Assembly: GCA_018823285.1 (NCBI GenBank)
Contig: JAHJIQ010000047.1
Coordinates: forward strand, 50,078-114,077
Source of the DNA: Pseudomonadota bacterium
GTDB lineage: Bacteria > Desulfobacterota > Desulfobulbia > Desulfobulbales > JAGXFP01
Direction: 5' to 3'
DNA: 64,000 bases
Under the pieces are notes generated by a model, which was not told the DNA's origin, did no database searches, and saw only the letters and a program-made list of their open reading frames with translations. Below are positions 17,631-26,880 of this stretch, piece after piece. The translations under genes and the position numbers were made by a program. The stretch's first letter is position 1. The number at the start of each line of letters is the position of its first letter.

Positions 17631-18740
17631 TCAGGTTGCAGATCTGGGGTAAGAACCAAGCCACTCGAAATAGGAGCTGCTCTGCTTAAGTTCCGCACAG
17701 CCGTCCTTGATAAACTCATCTTCGATGTGGCCTTCCATGTCGAGAAAGAAGAGATATTTTCCGGGTTCGCTTTTTACCGGTCGGGATTCAATCCTGGTGA
17801 GGTTGATCTTTTTTTTGGCCAGTATTTTGAGCGAATCATACAGGGCGCCCGGCCGGTCGAGCAGGCCGACGAGAAGAGACGTCTTGTCGCGGCCGCTGCG
17901 GGCAGGTGAGCTGCGGCCGATCAGCAGGAACCGGGTGGTGTTGCCGCGGTAATCCTCGATGCCCTTCACCACCGTCTGCAACCGGTAGGTTTTGACTGCC
18001 AGGGAACTGGCAATCGCCGCAATGGAAGCATCTTCCGCAGCGGCTTTTGAGGCGACACCGGTGCTGAAAAGAGCCTGGGTCGGGATGTTCGGCAGGTTTT
18101 TTTTGAGCCACTGGCGGCATTGGGCAAGGGGCTGGGAGTGGGAGACCACCTTTTTGATGTCCCGGATATCTCCGGACTGGTTTACCAGATTGTGTTTGAT
18201 TCCGAGGTTCAGTTCCCCGCAGATCTTGACGTTGCATTTCATGAAGGAATCAAGGGTGGAAGTAACCGAACCTTCGATCGAGTTTTCCACGGGGACGATG
18301 CCGTACAGGATTCTTTCTCTTTCGATCTCAAGAAAGATATCCTCAATCGTCTCCACGGGCCGGTAATCCGCACTCTGGCCGAAATATTCGACCCCTGCCA
18401 GATGAGAGAAGGTTGCTTCCGGTCCGAGGTAGGCCACATCGACCTTTTTCTGTGACAAGCGGCAGGTGGTGATGATTTCGCGGAACACCGCGTTTAATGA
18501 TTGTTCCGGGAATACCCCCTGATTTTCAGCGTGGAGTCGCTCGAAAATCTGCCTTTCCCGTAACGGGTCCCATTTGGCGAGATTGTTCTTGCTTTTCAGT
18601 CTCCCGATTTCCTGCGCGCAGGCAAGACGTTCTTTGATCAGGTTCAGCAGATTGAGGTCGATTTCGTCGATTCTGTTCCGGACCTTGAGCAGAGTGTCGC
18701 TTTTTTCGGTTTTGTTTTTCTTTTTATGACTCTCGGGCAT
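17631..18740 (-). CDS. pheA: Chorismate mutase / prephenate dehydratase (P-protein)
   Basis: About 369 residues from ATG 18740. An AroQ-type chorismate mutase (about 17-97, VRNRIDEIDLNLLNLI) leads into a prephenate dehydratase (about 101-280; PVENSIEGSVTSTLD and NTTRFLLIG) and a C-terminal ACT domain (LLVGLLDRPGALYDSL, ESRPVK) that binds phenylalanine for feedback control. It converts chorismate to phenylpyruvate. The open frame runs 48 codons further upstream, but those residues do not fit the family. No classical separate Phe leader peptide was found. It is the first gene of the minus-strand group. Confidence 0.95.
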   Translation of the reverse strand: MPESHKKKNKTEKSDTLLKVRNRIDEIDLNLLNLIKERLACAQEIGRLKSKNNLAKWDPLRERQIFERLHAENQGVFPEQSLNAVFREIITTCRLSQKKVDVAYLGPEATFSHLAGVEYFGQSADYRPVETIEDIFLEIERERILYGIVPVENSIEGSVTSTLDSFMKCNVKICGELNLGIKHNLVNQSGDIRDIKKVVSHSQPLAQCRQWLKKNLPNIPTQALFSTGVASKAAAEDASIAAIASSLAVKTYRLQTVVKGIEDYRGNTTRFLLIGRSSPARSGRDKTSLLVGLLDRPGALYDSLKILAKKKINLTRIESRPVKSEPGKYLFFLDMEGHIEDEFIKDGCAELKQSSSYFEWLGSYPRSAT

Positions 18741-19048
18741 GTTCTGTTTCTCTGAAATGTTTTTTATAATGAAAGGGCGCATAATAAAAGGAAACAACAG
18801 TTTCAACAAGTTAAATGCCGATCGTTCCGAAAAAACCACATGGACTGTACCGGGCTTAGGTTTAAACCCCTCCTGATGATCCAAGTTTCAATCTTGCAAT
18901 AATAGTGCTTTTGTTCTATGAAGAGACTCTCGCATCCGGCCATTTCACAGAGTGGAACTTCGGTCGATCGAGGCTCCTGGCCGGGGTGATTGTGGTTGCC
19001 GGGTTACCAGGCGAAAAATGAAGGTTTTTTCAATCAGGCAGAAATTCT
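18741..19048. other. 308-bp divergent intergenic region
   Basis: The gap between pheA (minus) and the CBS gene (plus) holds a candidate promoter toward the CBS gene at 18894-18922. No gene, repeat or strong terminator is seen. An AGGAGGGG on the minus strand has no start codon at a useful distance. Confidence 0.45.
18894..18922 (+). promoter_or_regulatory. Candidate sigma-70 promoter for CBS-DUF39 genes
   Basis: TTGCAA (18894-18899), a 17-nt spacer and TATGAA (18917-18922), about 125 nt before the CBS-domain start. Confidence 0.35.
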
Positions 19049-19648
19049 ATGAAAGTTAAAAACTGGATGCATCCCGACCCCGTGGTTGTTCAGAGAGACA
19101 CCCTCCTTCAGGAAGCGGTAGCCCTTATGCAGGAGCATTCGATACGTCATCTCCCGGTTATGGAAGGGGACGAGCTGGTCGGTTTTATCACCATGAGCGA
19201 TTTGCGGCAGTACTTCTTTCCATCGATGGTTGAGGATATTCCGGTTCATGAGGTCATGGTTTTAAACCCGCTGACCGTGAATGTGAATTCCAGCATTGAA
19301 AAGGCAGCCCGGCTGATCCACGATTTCAAGATCGGCGGCCTGCCGGTCATGGACAAGAAGAAGCTGGTGGGGGTGATCACCTCTTCGGATATCGTTTCCG
19401 GTTTTATTGAGGTGATGGGTTTGCTGAAATCTTCGACCAGGCTCGATGTGATCGTTGACAAGGACAGCGGGGTGGAGGATGTTACCCGGATCATCAAGAG
19501 CCATCATCTTGAGATCATGAGTGTGGCCACAGAAAGCCAGCCTTCCCGTCGTAAAGTCTATTTTTTCCGGCTCGGCAAGGGTGACATCGACCCTGTGGTC
19601 CGAGACCTTGAAAAGGCCGGGCACAAGGTGCTGTCGGTCATGGATTGA
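19049..19648 (+). CDS. CBS-pair protein with C-terminal ACT-like domain
   Basis: The 199-residue product has two CBS repeats (about 7-60 and 68-125; RHLPVMEGDELVGFITMSD and GGLPVMDKKKLVGVITSSD) followed by an ACT-like regulatory fold (about 130-199). CBS pairs bind adenosyl ligands such as AMP, ATP or SAM; ACT domains usually bind amino acids. It therefore reads as a small-molecule sensor. It abuts the DUF39 gene, and in some archaea the DUF39 enzyme itself carries CBS domains, so a role in controlling homocysteine synthesis is a reasonable inference. Confidence 0.88.
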   Translation: MKVKNWMHPDPVVVQRDTLLQEAVALMQEHSIRHLPVMEGDELVGFITMSDLRQYFFPSMVEDIPVHEVMVLNPLTVNVNSSIEKAARLIHDFKIGGLPVMDKKKLVGVITSSDIVSGFIEVMGLLKSSTRLDVIVDKDSGVEDVTRIIKSHHLEIMSVATESQPSRRKVYFFRLGKGDIDPVVRDLEKAGHKVLSVMD

Positions 19649-19668
19649 ACACGCAAACGGAACATGAT

Positions 19669-20838
19669 ATGAGCACATTCAAGATCAATAAAACGATTGA
19701 AGAGATCAACAGCCGGATTCGTGGTGGCGAGGCGGTGGTGGTCACTGCCGAAGAGATGATCGCAATCGTCAGGGATAACGGATCCGTCGAGGCCGCAAGG
19801 CGGGTGGATGTGGTTACCACCGGCACCTTCTCCCCGATGTGTTCATCGGGAGCGTTTATCAATTTCGGTCACACCAACCCGACAACCAAGGCTTCAAAGG
19901 TCTGGCTCAACAACGTTCCCGCCTATGCGGGGCTTGCGGCGGTCGATATCTACATCGGCGCTACCGAGCCCCTGGAAGACGACCCCCTCAACAAGGTTTT
20001 CCCGGGTGAATTCCGCTATGGAGGCGGCCATGTCATTGAAGATCTGGTCGCCGGAAAAGAAGTACTGCTGAAGGCCACCGGCTACGGGACCGACTGCTAT
20101 CCGAACCGGAAGGTTGAGAAGAGCGTGACCCTGAAAGATCTTCCGTATGCACTGCTTTGCAATCCAAGAAACTGCTACCAGAATTATAACTGTGCGATCA
20201 ATCTCTCGGACAACACCATTTACACCTATATGGGAACGTTAAAACCCAAGGGGCGTAATGCCACCTATTGCAGCGCCGGTCAGTTGAGCCCGCTGATGAA
20301 CGACCCGTATTACCGGACCATCGGTCTTGGGACCAGGATCTTTCTGGGCGGTGGCGAGGGTTTCGTCACCTGGCACGGAACGCAGCACAACCCGGGGGCA
20401 CTGAGAAGCGAAAACGGAGTGCCCCGGCGCCCGTCCGGGACCATCATGGTTCAGGGAGACTTGAAAGCCATGTCTTCCCGCTGGTTGAAAGGAATCAGCA
20501 TGCAGGGCTACGGGTCAACTCTTGCGGTGGGGATCGGGGTGCCGATTCCAGTGCTGAACGAGGAGATTGCCGGCTTCACCGGCATAGCAGATGAGGATAT
20601 CTTTACCCAGGTCGTCGACTATTCCCACGATTACTCCCACGGGATTGCCAGAAACTATGGGGAAGTCAGCTATGCCGAGCTGAAGAGCGGAAAGATCGAG
20701 GTGAACGGCAAGGAAGTCCTGACGGCCCCATTATCGAGTGTGGTCAGGGCTCGCGAGATTGCCGAAACCCTTAAGAAATGGGTCGCGGAAGAGGGGTTTG
20801 TCCTCGGAATTCCGTTTAGAACCCTGCCCGATAAATGA
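19669..20838 (+). CDS. DUF39/COG1900 homocysteine biosynthesis protein
   Basis: About 389 residues. It matches the DUF39 family throughout, including FSPMCSSGAFINFGHTNPT (near 50), a GYGTDCYPNRK stretch with a conserved cysteine, and the Cys-containing NPRNCYQNYNC. In methanogens this family converts aspartate semialdehyde to homocysteine using sulfide. The aspartate semialdehyde dehydrogenase gene asd is also in this window, though 15 kb away. ATG 19669 is used; an in-frame TTG at 19645 overlaps the CBS stop. A ferredoxin-NIL partner known in archaea is not adjacent. Confidence 0.88.
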   Translation: MSTFKINKTIEEINSRIRGGEAVVVTAEEMIAIVRDNGSVEAARRVDVVTTGTFSPMCSSGAFINFGHTNPTTKASKVWLNNVPAYAGLAAVDIYIGATEPLEDDPLNKVFPGEFRYGGGHVIEDLVAGKEVLLKATGYGTDCYPNRKVEKSVTLKDLPYALLCNPRNCYQNYNCAINLSDNTIYTYMGTLKPKGRNATYCSAGQLSPLMNDPYYRTIGLGTRIFLGGGEGFVTWHGTQHNPGALRSENGVPRRPSGTIMVQGDLKAMSSRWLKGISMQGYGSTLAVGIGVPIPVLNEEIAGFTGIADEDIFTQVVDYSHDYSHGIARNYGEVSYAELKSGKIEVNGKEVLTAPLSSVVRAREIAETLKKWVAEEGFVLGIPFRTLPDK

Positions 20839-20895
20839 TGATCGGGGAAGTTCTTCTGTGCCCGAGGTTGATTGTCTTTTCAATCTCTATTCGGC

Positions 20896-21010
20896 TTTAA
20901 TTCCCCGCAGCTTGCTGCGTTTATGCACGATAAATTCAATTGAATACCCCACTTTCGAGGAACGAGAAAGTTTTGCGTTCAGCAAAAGGGTTTGCCCTGG
21001 GGATTTTTAT
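20896..21010. repeat. Dispersed structured element, intact copy A
   Basis: This 115-bp segment from TTTAATTCCCCGCAGC to GGGGATTTTTAT is about 80-85% alike to a second copy at 46.65 kb that is split by an insertion sequence. Its ends are roughly complementary (AATTCCCC and GGGGATTT), and inside are hairpins: CGCAGC-TT-GCTGCG, the palindrome ATTCAATTGAAT, and CTTTCG/CGAGAAAG. It is non-coding and lies between DUF39 and larE. Confidence 0.75.
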
Positions 21011-21040
21011 TTTATTCGTCTCTCTGGTCTAAGCTCCCGG

Positions 21041-21820
21041 ATGTCATTTCCCGGTAAATATGAGCAGTTGCTCGCCATTGTCAACAGGTCTCCCGGTGCG
21101 GTCGCTTTTTCAGGAGGAGTTGACAGTTCCCTTGTGCTGAGGGCGGCGGTGGATGTGTTCGGGTCTGCGACCGTGGCTTTTTTTGCCGATTCCGTTCTGC
21201 AGCCTCCCGGCGAGATTGAAAATGTAAAAATGATTGCCGACCTGATCGGCTGCGAGCTGCGAATCATTCCCGCCGATCCACTCTCCTGGCCCGAGTTTGT
21301 AGCCAACCCGACCGAGCGCTGTTATCTCTGCAAGAAAAAGATTTATTCGCTCTTTCTTGATTCTTTGGCAGATACAGGCCGGGTCCTGATGGACGGCAGC
21401 AACCTTGATGATCTTGGTGATGATCGACCGGGCAGAAAGGCAGTGATGGAACTGGATGTTAAAACCCCCCTGATTGAAGCAGGAATCGGGAAAGATATGG
21501 TAAGACAGATCTGCAGGGACCTTGGCCTGCCGAACTGGAACAAGATCTCGGCATCGTGTCTGGCCACGAGATTTCCCGCAGGAATGACCATTACCGGGGA
21601 AAAGCTTGACCGGGTCGCCCTCTATGAGTCAGAAATGCACAAACTCGGGTTTCACGGATGCCGGGTGAGGCTGGTGGCTGGTTCCGGGAGAGAGGTCAGG
21701 GTGGAAGTGATGCATGATGATCTTGAGAAACTAGGCGCCCCGATTTTGAGAAAGAATATCTTGCAAAAATTATTGCGCATTGGTGCAGGTAAGGTGTGTT
21801 TTGATCCGAACGGCAGGTAA
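21041..21820 (+). CDS. larE: LarE-family ATP-dependent sulfur transferase
   Basis: About 259 residues from ATG 21041. The PP-loop SGGVDSS (24-30) activates the substrate with ATP. Cysteines C94 and C97 (RCYLC) plus C173 (SASCLATRF) fit the three-cysteine class of LarE, some of which use an iron-sulfur cluster to supply sulfur; single-cysteine LarE sacrifices the last one. In Lactobacillus LarE thiolates the nickel-pincer cofactor of lactate racemase. No larA, larB or larC is nearby, and the gene follows DUF39, so another sulfur-transfer role is possible. The longer open frame upstream overlaps DUF39 and is not credible. Confidence 0.85.
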   Translation: MSFPGKYEQLLAIVNRSPGAVAFSGGVDSSLVLRAAVDVFGSATVAFFADSVLQPPGEIENVKMIADLIGCELRIIPADPLSWPEFVANPTERCYLCKKKIYSLFLDSLADTGRVLMDGSNLDDLGDDRPGRKAVMELDVKTPLIEAGIGKDMVRQICRDLGLPNWNKISASCLATRFPAGMTITGEKLDRVALYESEMHKLGFHGCRVRLVAGSGREVRVEVMHDDLEKLGAPILRKNILQKLLRIGAGKVCFDPNGR

Positions 21821-22020
21821 AGATCAGCTTTCAGTTAGCTAAAACACCGGAAATACAACGGGAAGTAATATCTGCCCAAATGACTTGCTGATAAAGAGTT
21901 TTGCCCTTTTCCGGAGCTGAAATTCTTTTTTTTTGAGATTGATATTTTTTTCCTTGAAATTTGACTTGGATTAGGCTGTACTGTCCTGTGAATACTGATT
22001 ATCGGCTTTCTTTTTTTTAT

Positions 22021-22049
22021 TTGACAATCAATATTCATTTGATTAAATC
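22021..22049 (+). promoter_or_regulatory. Candidate sigma-70 promoter for the HU gene
   Basis: A perfect TTGACA (22021-22026), a 17-nt spacer and TAAATC (22044-22049), about 65 nt before the HU start. A strong promoter is expected for this abundant protein. Confidence 0.55.
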
Positions 22050-22113
22050 GGTTACAGACTGCTGTGACCCGACATAAGCATACACACCAAAAATTTACAG
22101 GAGGAAAGCGAGC

Positions 22114-22386
22114 ATGAACAAAGGTGAACTGGTAGAAAATATGGCCAATGCTGCTAGCATCAGCAAAGCTGCTGCTGAAAGAGCACTTACCGGTCTTTTA
22201 GACGCCGTTTCCGGTGCACTGGCTAAAGGGGACAAAGTTACTCTGGTAGGTTTCGGTACTTTTTCTGTGACCAAAAGGTCTGCCCGTCAGGGTCGCAACC
22301 CTCAGACCGGCGCAGCCATTAAAATTCCTGCACGTAAAGTTGCTCGCTTTAAGCCCGGTAGCAAACTGGCCGACGCTGTTAAATAA
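22114..22386 (+). CDS. hup: DNA-binding protein HU
   Basis: The 90-residue product is a typical HU/IHF protein: [11 protein letters not shown] start, the dimer core [13 protein letters not shown] (39-51), and the DNA-embracing beta arm with RQGRNPQTG (about 58-66) and [12 protein letters not shown]. It bends and compacts DNA as a dimer. An AGGAGG site precedes the ATG, and a strong intrinsic terminator follows. The monocistronic layout with good promoter, ribosome site and terminator fits high expression. Confidence 0.96.
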   Translation: MNKGELVENMANAASISKAAAERALTGLLDAVSGALAKGDKVTLVGFGTFSVTKRSARQGRNPQTGAAIKIPARKVARFKPGSKLADAVK

Positions 22387-22417
22387 ATTGACAGGTCAGG
22401 TATATCCCGAGTTACCT

Positions 22418-22455
22418 ATCAGGGGTTGGATTGGTTTCCGACCCCTGATTTTTTT
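22418..22455 (+). terminator. Strong intrinsic terminator after HU
   Basis: ATCAGGGGTTGG (22418-22429) pairs with CCGACCCCTGAT (22438-22449) as a 12-bp stem with one G-U, an 8-nt loop and a run of seven T's. Confidence 0.92.
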
Positions 22456-22507
22456 ATCCCGGCGGGTATGTCCGGGATGTCTCGCATCATAGTAGTAGTC
22501 TCCGGGT

Positions 22508-22584
22508 CGGGACGTGGCTCAGTCTGGTAGAGCACAGCGTTCGGGACGCTGGGGTCGGAGGTTCGAATCCTCTCGTCCCGACCA
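22508..22584 (+). tRNA. tRNA-Pro (anticodon CGG)
   Basis: A 77-nt cloverleaf. The acceptor stem CGGGACG pairs with CGTCCCG (22574-22580), and the anticodon stem CAGCG/CGCTG holds loop TTCGGGA with anticodon CGG. The T arm contains GGTTCGAATCC. The discriminator is A, and CCA is genome-encoded (22582-22584). It reads CCG proline codons. Confidence 0.96.
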
Positions 22585-22734
22585 TCATTTTGTTCATTCC
22601 AAAGTTTTTCACTTTTCCTGTATTGTTGCTTGCTGTTAGAAATTGTTCTGTGATAAGATCTCCGTTAGGTGCTGATTTTTAAGGGGAAGTTGCTTTTTGT
22701 CCTCAACATCAATACGTGCAACAGAGCAGCGGAA

Positions 22735-24666
22735 ATGGAGCAGGAAAAAAAGGAATCATGTGGTGTGCTTGGCTGGATCGGCTGCCATGAAGACACCTTT
22801 CTCGGCTGCCTGCTGAGAAAATGCCTGGACACCAGCATTACCGGGAAACTGATGGGTCTTCTGACCGTCTCTCTTGCCGGTCTGGTGCTCTTGGTCAGTA
22901 TCAATTCCTTTACCCTGCACAGCATCAAATCGCTGAATCGAAATATCGGCGCCGTCAGCATCCCTCAATATAAAATAAGCCAGTACATCCTTCGCAGCCT
23001 GAACGGGTTCAAAATATCTCTGCTTCATATCCTGAATGAAGAAAATCTCCGGAAAGATGATCTGAATGTCCTTTCAAATCAGGATCGGCTTGCTGAACTG
23101 GAGCGGATGATTCTGGCCCTGAAAAACGGTGGGAGTATCCTCGATGTTGCCAAAATCTCCAAAAAGACCATGGATGTATTCAATGTCCTTCCATCAGATG
23201 ATACTGAGATCATCACGATGGTTGATGATATTCTGGTTGAATTCAGTGATCTTGACCAGTCTTTCAGCGAACTGGTTGAGATCAGGTTGAGTGGCGGCTC
23301 CGAGGAGGCACGGGATGAAGCTCTGGATTCCGTCCTTGAAATTCTGGATGATATTCACGAAATCGTCACCACTCTTGCGGTCAGGATAAATGACAGAAAC
23401 AATGACGACTTGCAGGACATTTCGCGAATCATCACCAGGTCCCAGTACAAGACGATCATTATTGCTCTGGTTCTGGCTGTGATTCTGATCATCGGTTCCA
23501 TTCTCTATATCAACCTGATTGTTTCTCCCCTGGCCAATATTTCACAGAAAATTGAGTTTATTGCCAGAGGGGAGAGTGATCAGGCTGAGAGGATCGGCGT
23601 GAGAACAAATGATGAGATCGGTAAACTTGCCTTTCATCTGAATAGACTGGTGGATAATATTTTCAGTCTGAATACGTTCAAGGCCGTGATCGAGGAAGAA
23701 GAGACGACCACCGAGGTGAATCAGCGGCTGGCCGCGTTGCTGCAGGAAAGGTATGGATTTGACAAACTGTTTATCTATGAAATGTCCGGCAACAAAAACA
23801 ACATGTCCGTAGCGTTCTCTTCCGATTATAAAGATGTCTGCAGTACGGAAATTCTTGATGACTGCAATTTCTGTCGTGCCAAACGCACCGGCCACTCGGT
23901 TTCTTCTCTGCAGTATCCTGCGATCTGCAAGGTGTTTCCCCATGGCGAACGCATGGAGCATCATTGCGTGCCGATGCTCGCCAGCGGCAGAGTGGTGGGG
24001 ATTGTTCAGTTCCTGTATGACAAGAACGTTCCCCAGTCAGAGCTGCGGGACTTTGAGGACAGGGTTAAAAGAGCCATCCGCTATATAAAAGAGGCGACGC
24101 CGGTTCTCGAAGCCAAACGCTTTGCCTCTGCTCTTCAGGAAAGCACCCTGAAGGACCCGATGACCGATCTTTACAATCGGCGTTTTCTCGAATCATATAC
24201 CGACACTCTGGTGGCCAGCACCTTGAGAAGAGGGACCAAGGTCGGCGTTCTGATGTGTGATATGGATTTCTTCAAGGAAGTCAATGATACCCATGGCCAT
24301 GAGACCGGTGACATTGTTCTGATTAAAACCGCAGAGGTTCTGCTTGGCTGTGTCAGGGCTTCGGATATGGTCATCCGCTATGGTGGTGAAGAATTTCTGG
24401 TCCTGTTGATTGATGTGAAGGGTCGTCAGGATATTGAGGATCTGGCCGAGAGAATCCGGACCACCATGGAGCGGACGGTGATCAACATTCCCGATGGTGC
24501 CCTAAAAAAGACGATCAGTATCGGCTACAGCGAATTTCCGGCCGACTCCGAAGGGTTCTGGGAGTCGATCAAATTTGCCGATATCGCTCTTTACAAGGCG
24601 AAAGAGCAGGGGCGTAATCAGGTGGTTGGTTTTGAGGAGAGCATGTGGACCCAGGACGGGTATTGA
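22735..24666 (+). CDS. Membrane diguanylate cyclase with HAMP, GAF-like and GGDEF domains
   Basis: About 643 residues. It has helix 1 (about 39-57), a periplasmic helical sensor (60-235), helix 2, a HAMP linker (near residues 262-312), a GAF-like domain (about 330-450) and a C-terminal GGDEF domain. The active site is RYGGEEF, and RASD five residues before it is an intact product-inhibition I-site. It should make cyclic di-GMP from GTP. The GAF-like region has cysteines C369, C377, C380 and C398, which could bind a metal or cluster. The start is uncertain: GTG 22669 is also in frame, and neither has a strong ribosome site. Confidence 0.88.
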   Translation: MEQEKKESCGVLGWIGCHEDTFLGCLLRKCLDTSITGKLMGLLTVSLAGLVLLVSINSFTLHSIKSLNRNIGAVSIPQYKISQYILRSLNGFKISLLHILNEENLRKDDLNVLSNQDRLAELERMILALKNGGSILDVAKISKKTMDVFNVLPSDDTEIITMVDDILVEFSDLDQSFSELVEIRLSGGSEEARDEALDSVLEILDDIHEIVTTLAVRINDRNNDDLQDISRIITRSQYKTIIIALVLAVILIIGSILYINLIVSPLANISQKIEFIARGESDQAERIGVRTNDEIGKLAFHLNRLVDNIFSLNTFKAVIEEEETTTEVNQRLAALLQERYGFDKLFIYEMSGNKNNMSVAFSSDYKDVCSTEILDDCNFCRAKRTGHSVSSLQYPAICKVFPHGERMEHHCVPMLASGRVVGIVQFLYDKNVPQSELRDFEDRVKRAIRYIKEATPVLEAKRFASALQESTLKDPMTDLYNRRFLESYTDTLVASTLRRGTKVGVLMCDMDFFKEVNDTHGHETGDIVLIKTAEVLLGCVRASDMVIRYGGEEFLVLLIDVKGRQDIEDLAERIRTTMERTVINIPDGALKKTISIGYSEFPADSEGFWESIKFADIALYKAKEQGRNQVVGFEESMWTQDGY

Positions 24667-24673
24667 GCACACA

Positions 24674-26038
24674 CTAGTCGCTTATCGGTTTTTCCCGGGG
24701 ATCTGTTTCACTTACCCTGCTTCTGATCTTCCCTTTCTTGAGAATTGTTTCTATCTCGTCGCCAGCCTTCAGCTGGTTGCTGTTTTTGACGACTTTCCCG
24801 TCATCCATTTTTCTGGTGATCGAATAGCCTCGGCCCAGCACGGCAAGGGGGCTGACGGCATCGAGCGTGGCTCCGGATCTCCTGAATTCCTGGTATTTTC
24901 TGTCGAGGACAATCTTCACGGCAAATTTCAACCGTTTGTTTATTTCGCTCAACTTCATGGTGTTCAATGTCAGGATTCGGATCGGGTTCTGCTCCATCAG
25001 AAGTTCTGCAAGATCTCTCACGCTGTTGCCTGAATCGACCAGTTTGGTCTGCAGGGTGAAGTAAAGATTGTTGCCGGCGTTGGCCAGTTTCAGGGCGTGA
25101 TTTTCCAGCATCAGAGAAGGGTCTCCGAGGAGTTTCTTGTGTGAATCCACCTGAAATTGCATCTGTTCAAGATATCTGGCAAAAATCCTGACCAGGGAAT
25201 CAAGGGCCAGGGAGACTCTTTTTTCCAGTTGCTCCTTAGGTGGCACAACTGCTTCGGCGGCGGCAGTCGGTGTCGCAGCTCGGTAATCAGCGGTGAAGTC
25301 CGCGATGGTGAAGTCCGTCTCGTGTCCAACGGCGGAAATGATCGGGATGGATGAATTGAAAATCGCCCGGGCGACTATTTCCTCATTGAAGGCCCAGAGG
25401 TCTTCGATCGATCCGCCACCCCGGCAGAGAACGATCACTTTCGTTCTGTTGAGCCGGTTGATCTCTTGGATTGCCGAACTTATTTCGCCGGCGGCACTTT
25501 CTCCCTGGACCCTGACTGGAAAGATATCCACCGTCAGGCCGGGATGACGACTGTTCAGGGATTTCAAAAAATCATGAATTGCCGCACCCTCGGTTGAGGT
25601 GACGAGGGAGATATGCTCCGGCAGGAAGGGAAGGGGTCTTTTGTGGAAATCGTCAAACAATCCTTCAGCGGCAAGCCGCTGTTTCATTTCATCAAAAGCA
25701 ATTTGCAGACGGCCTGCACCCAGAGGTTCTATCAGGTCCACGATGATCTGGTACTCGCCCCTGGGTTCATAGACCGAGATTCTTCCCCGGCACAGGACTT
25801 CCTGGCCGTTATCCGGGGTTGCCCGGAGGTACTTCTGCTGCGGTTTGAACATCACGGCCCTGATCTGGGCGAGTTGGTCTTTCAGGGTGAAATAGAAGTG
25901 GCCTGATCCGGGATTTCTGAGGTTCGATATCTCTCCGGAAACAGAAACAAAGGGCATTTCAGTTTCCAGCAGCCCTCTGATTGAACTGGTCAGTTCCGAA
26001 ACCGACTGCACTCTTGATCTGAAATCCCGACTGTCCAT
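24674..26038 (-). CDS. xseA: Exodeoxyribonuclease VII large subunit
   Basis: The 454-residue product carries the N-terminal OB-fold (SVSGEISNLRNPGSGHFYFT) and the catalytic core with VLCRGGGSIEDLWAFN and AVGHETDFTIADF, followed by the long C-terminal coiled region. With several small XseB subunits it degrades single-stranded DNA into acid-soluble fragments. XseB, usually adjacent, is not seen here. The end is 7 bp from the convergent GGDEF gene. The upstream gap to the TPR protein is a divergent promoter region. Confidence 0.95.
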   Translation of the reverse strand: MDSRDFRSRVQSVSELTSSIRGLLETEMPFVSVSGEISNLRNPGSGHFYFTLKDQLAQIRAVMFKPQQKYLRATPDNGQEVLCRGRISVYEPRGEYQIIVDLIEPLGAGRLQIAFDEMKQRLAAEGLFDDFHKRPLPFLPEHISLVTSTEGAAIHDFLKSLNSRHPGLTVDIFPVRVQGESAAGEISSAIQEINRLNRTKVIVLCRGGGSIEDLWAFNEEIVARAIFNSSIPIISAVGHETDFTIADFTADYRAATPTAAAEAVVPPKEQLEKRVSLALDSLVRIFARYLEQMQFQVDSHKKLLGDPSLMLENHALKLANAGNNLYFTLQTKLVDSGNSVRDLAELLMEQNPIRILTLNTMKLSEINKRLKFAVKIVLDRKYQEFRRSGATLDAVSPLAVLGRGYSITRKMDDGKVVKNSNQLKAGDEIETILKKGKIRSRVSETDPREKPISD

Positions 26039-26181
26039 GCAGACGTTATAAACCGGAAAAGAGATGCTATAAAGAGCAATTTCATCACTTTACCAATGAT
26101 TTTTTTTGACTTTGAGGTATATTGGCATCTTCTCTTAATCAGGTGTCATTCGTTAACTATCTAATGTTTTGAGGAATACTG

Positions 26182-26880
26182 ATGGCAGGTGGAAATGTTT
26201 TGGAAAAGGATAAACCGGAACTGATCGATATTGAAAGGAAGGACGGTCTTCTTGAAGAGCTTGATCTGCCTCCAAAACTGATCAAGGCCATTCGGGAAAA
26301 TGCTACGGCCCTCCAGCTCGCAGCGGTCACCATTGTGATCTTGATATTTGCCTGGACCTATTACGACTATTATACCGCCAATAAAAAAAACGAGGCTTCC
26401 GCCAGCCTGCATCTGGCGGTTCAGGAAGTTGAGCCGGACAAACAGCTTGATCTGTATAGGCAGGTGGCAACTGATTTTCCGGGGACCGAAGCTGCCCTCT
26501 GGAGTGAAATGGAGCAGGGGCACCGAGCTTTTGAAAAGGGAGATTATCCTGCCGCATTGTCGAAATATAAAGCAGTTGAGAGTGATCTGGCAGGTGACAG
26601 CCCCCTCCGGCCACTCCTTTTTAGCAGTTTAGGCCTTGCCTATGAGAATAATAACGAACTTGAGCAGGCGATGATCTATTACCGCAAGCTTGACTCCTTC
26701 AAGGGGTTTCGGTTGAATGGGCTCCTGGCCAGCGGCAGGGTGCTTGAATTGCAGGGGAAAACAGATGAGGCGCTGCAGAAATATTCCGAGGCCTCTCTGG
26801 AAAAAGAGCTCCCCCCGGCCAGCAAAAGCATCTTGACCGAGAAGATGAATAACCTGAAGGCTCCAGTTTCCAAGGAGTAA
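26182..26880 (+). CDS. YfgM-like TPR protein with one membrane helix
   Basis: The 232-residue product has a cytoplasmic acidic N-terminus, a single membrane helix (about 43-62) and a periplasmic tetratricopeptide region (about 75-220) with repeats such as LFSSLGLAYENNNELEQA and LLASGRVLELQGKTDEA. This is the plan of YfgM/TPR_21 proteins, which in E. coli associate with PpiD and the Sec translocon. That role is inferred from topology. It starts after GAGGAATACTG and precedes panC by 56 nt. Confidence 0.8.
   Translation: MAGGNVLEKDKPELIDIERKDGLLEELDLPPKLIKAIRENATALQLAAVTIVILIFAWTYYDYYTANKKNEASASLHLAVQEVEPDKQLDLYRQVATDFPGTEAALWSEMEQGHRAFEKGDYPAALSKYKAVESDLAGDSPLRPLLFSSLGLAYENNNELEQAMIYYRKLDSFKGFRLNGLLASGRVLELQGKTDEALQKYSEASLEKELPPASKSILTEKMNNLKAPVSKE

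Noticed and set aside
20970..21010. Reverse complement of copy A contains CAGGGCAAACCC and AACGCAAA, reminiscent of a GEMM cyclic-di-GMP riboswitch
   Set aside because: Copy B does not keep these bases, the remaining riboswitch helices are missing, and the orientation and neighbours give no sensible target.
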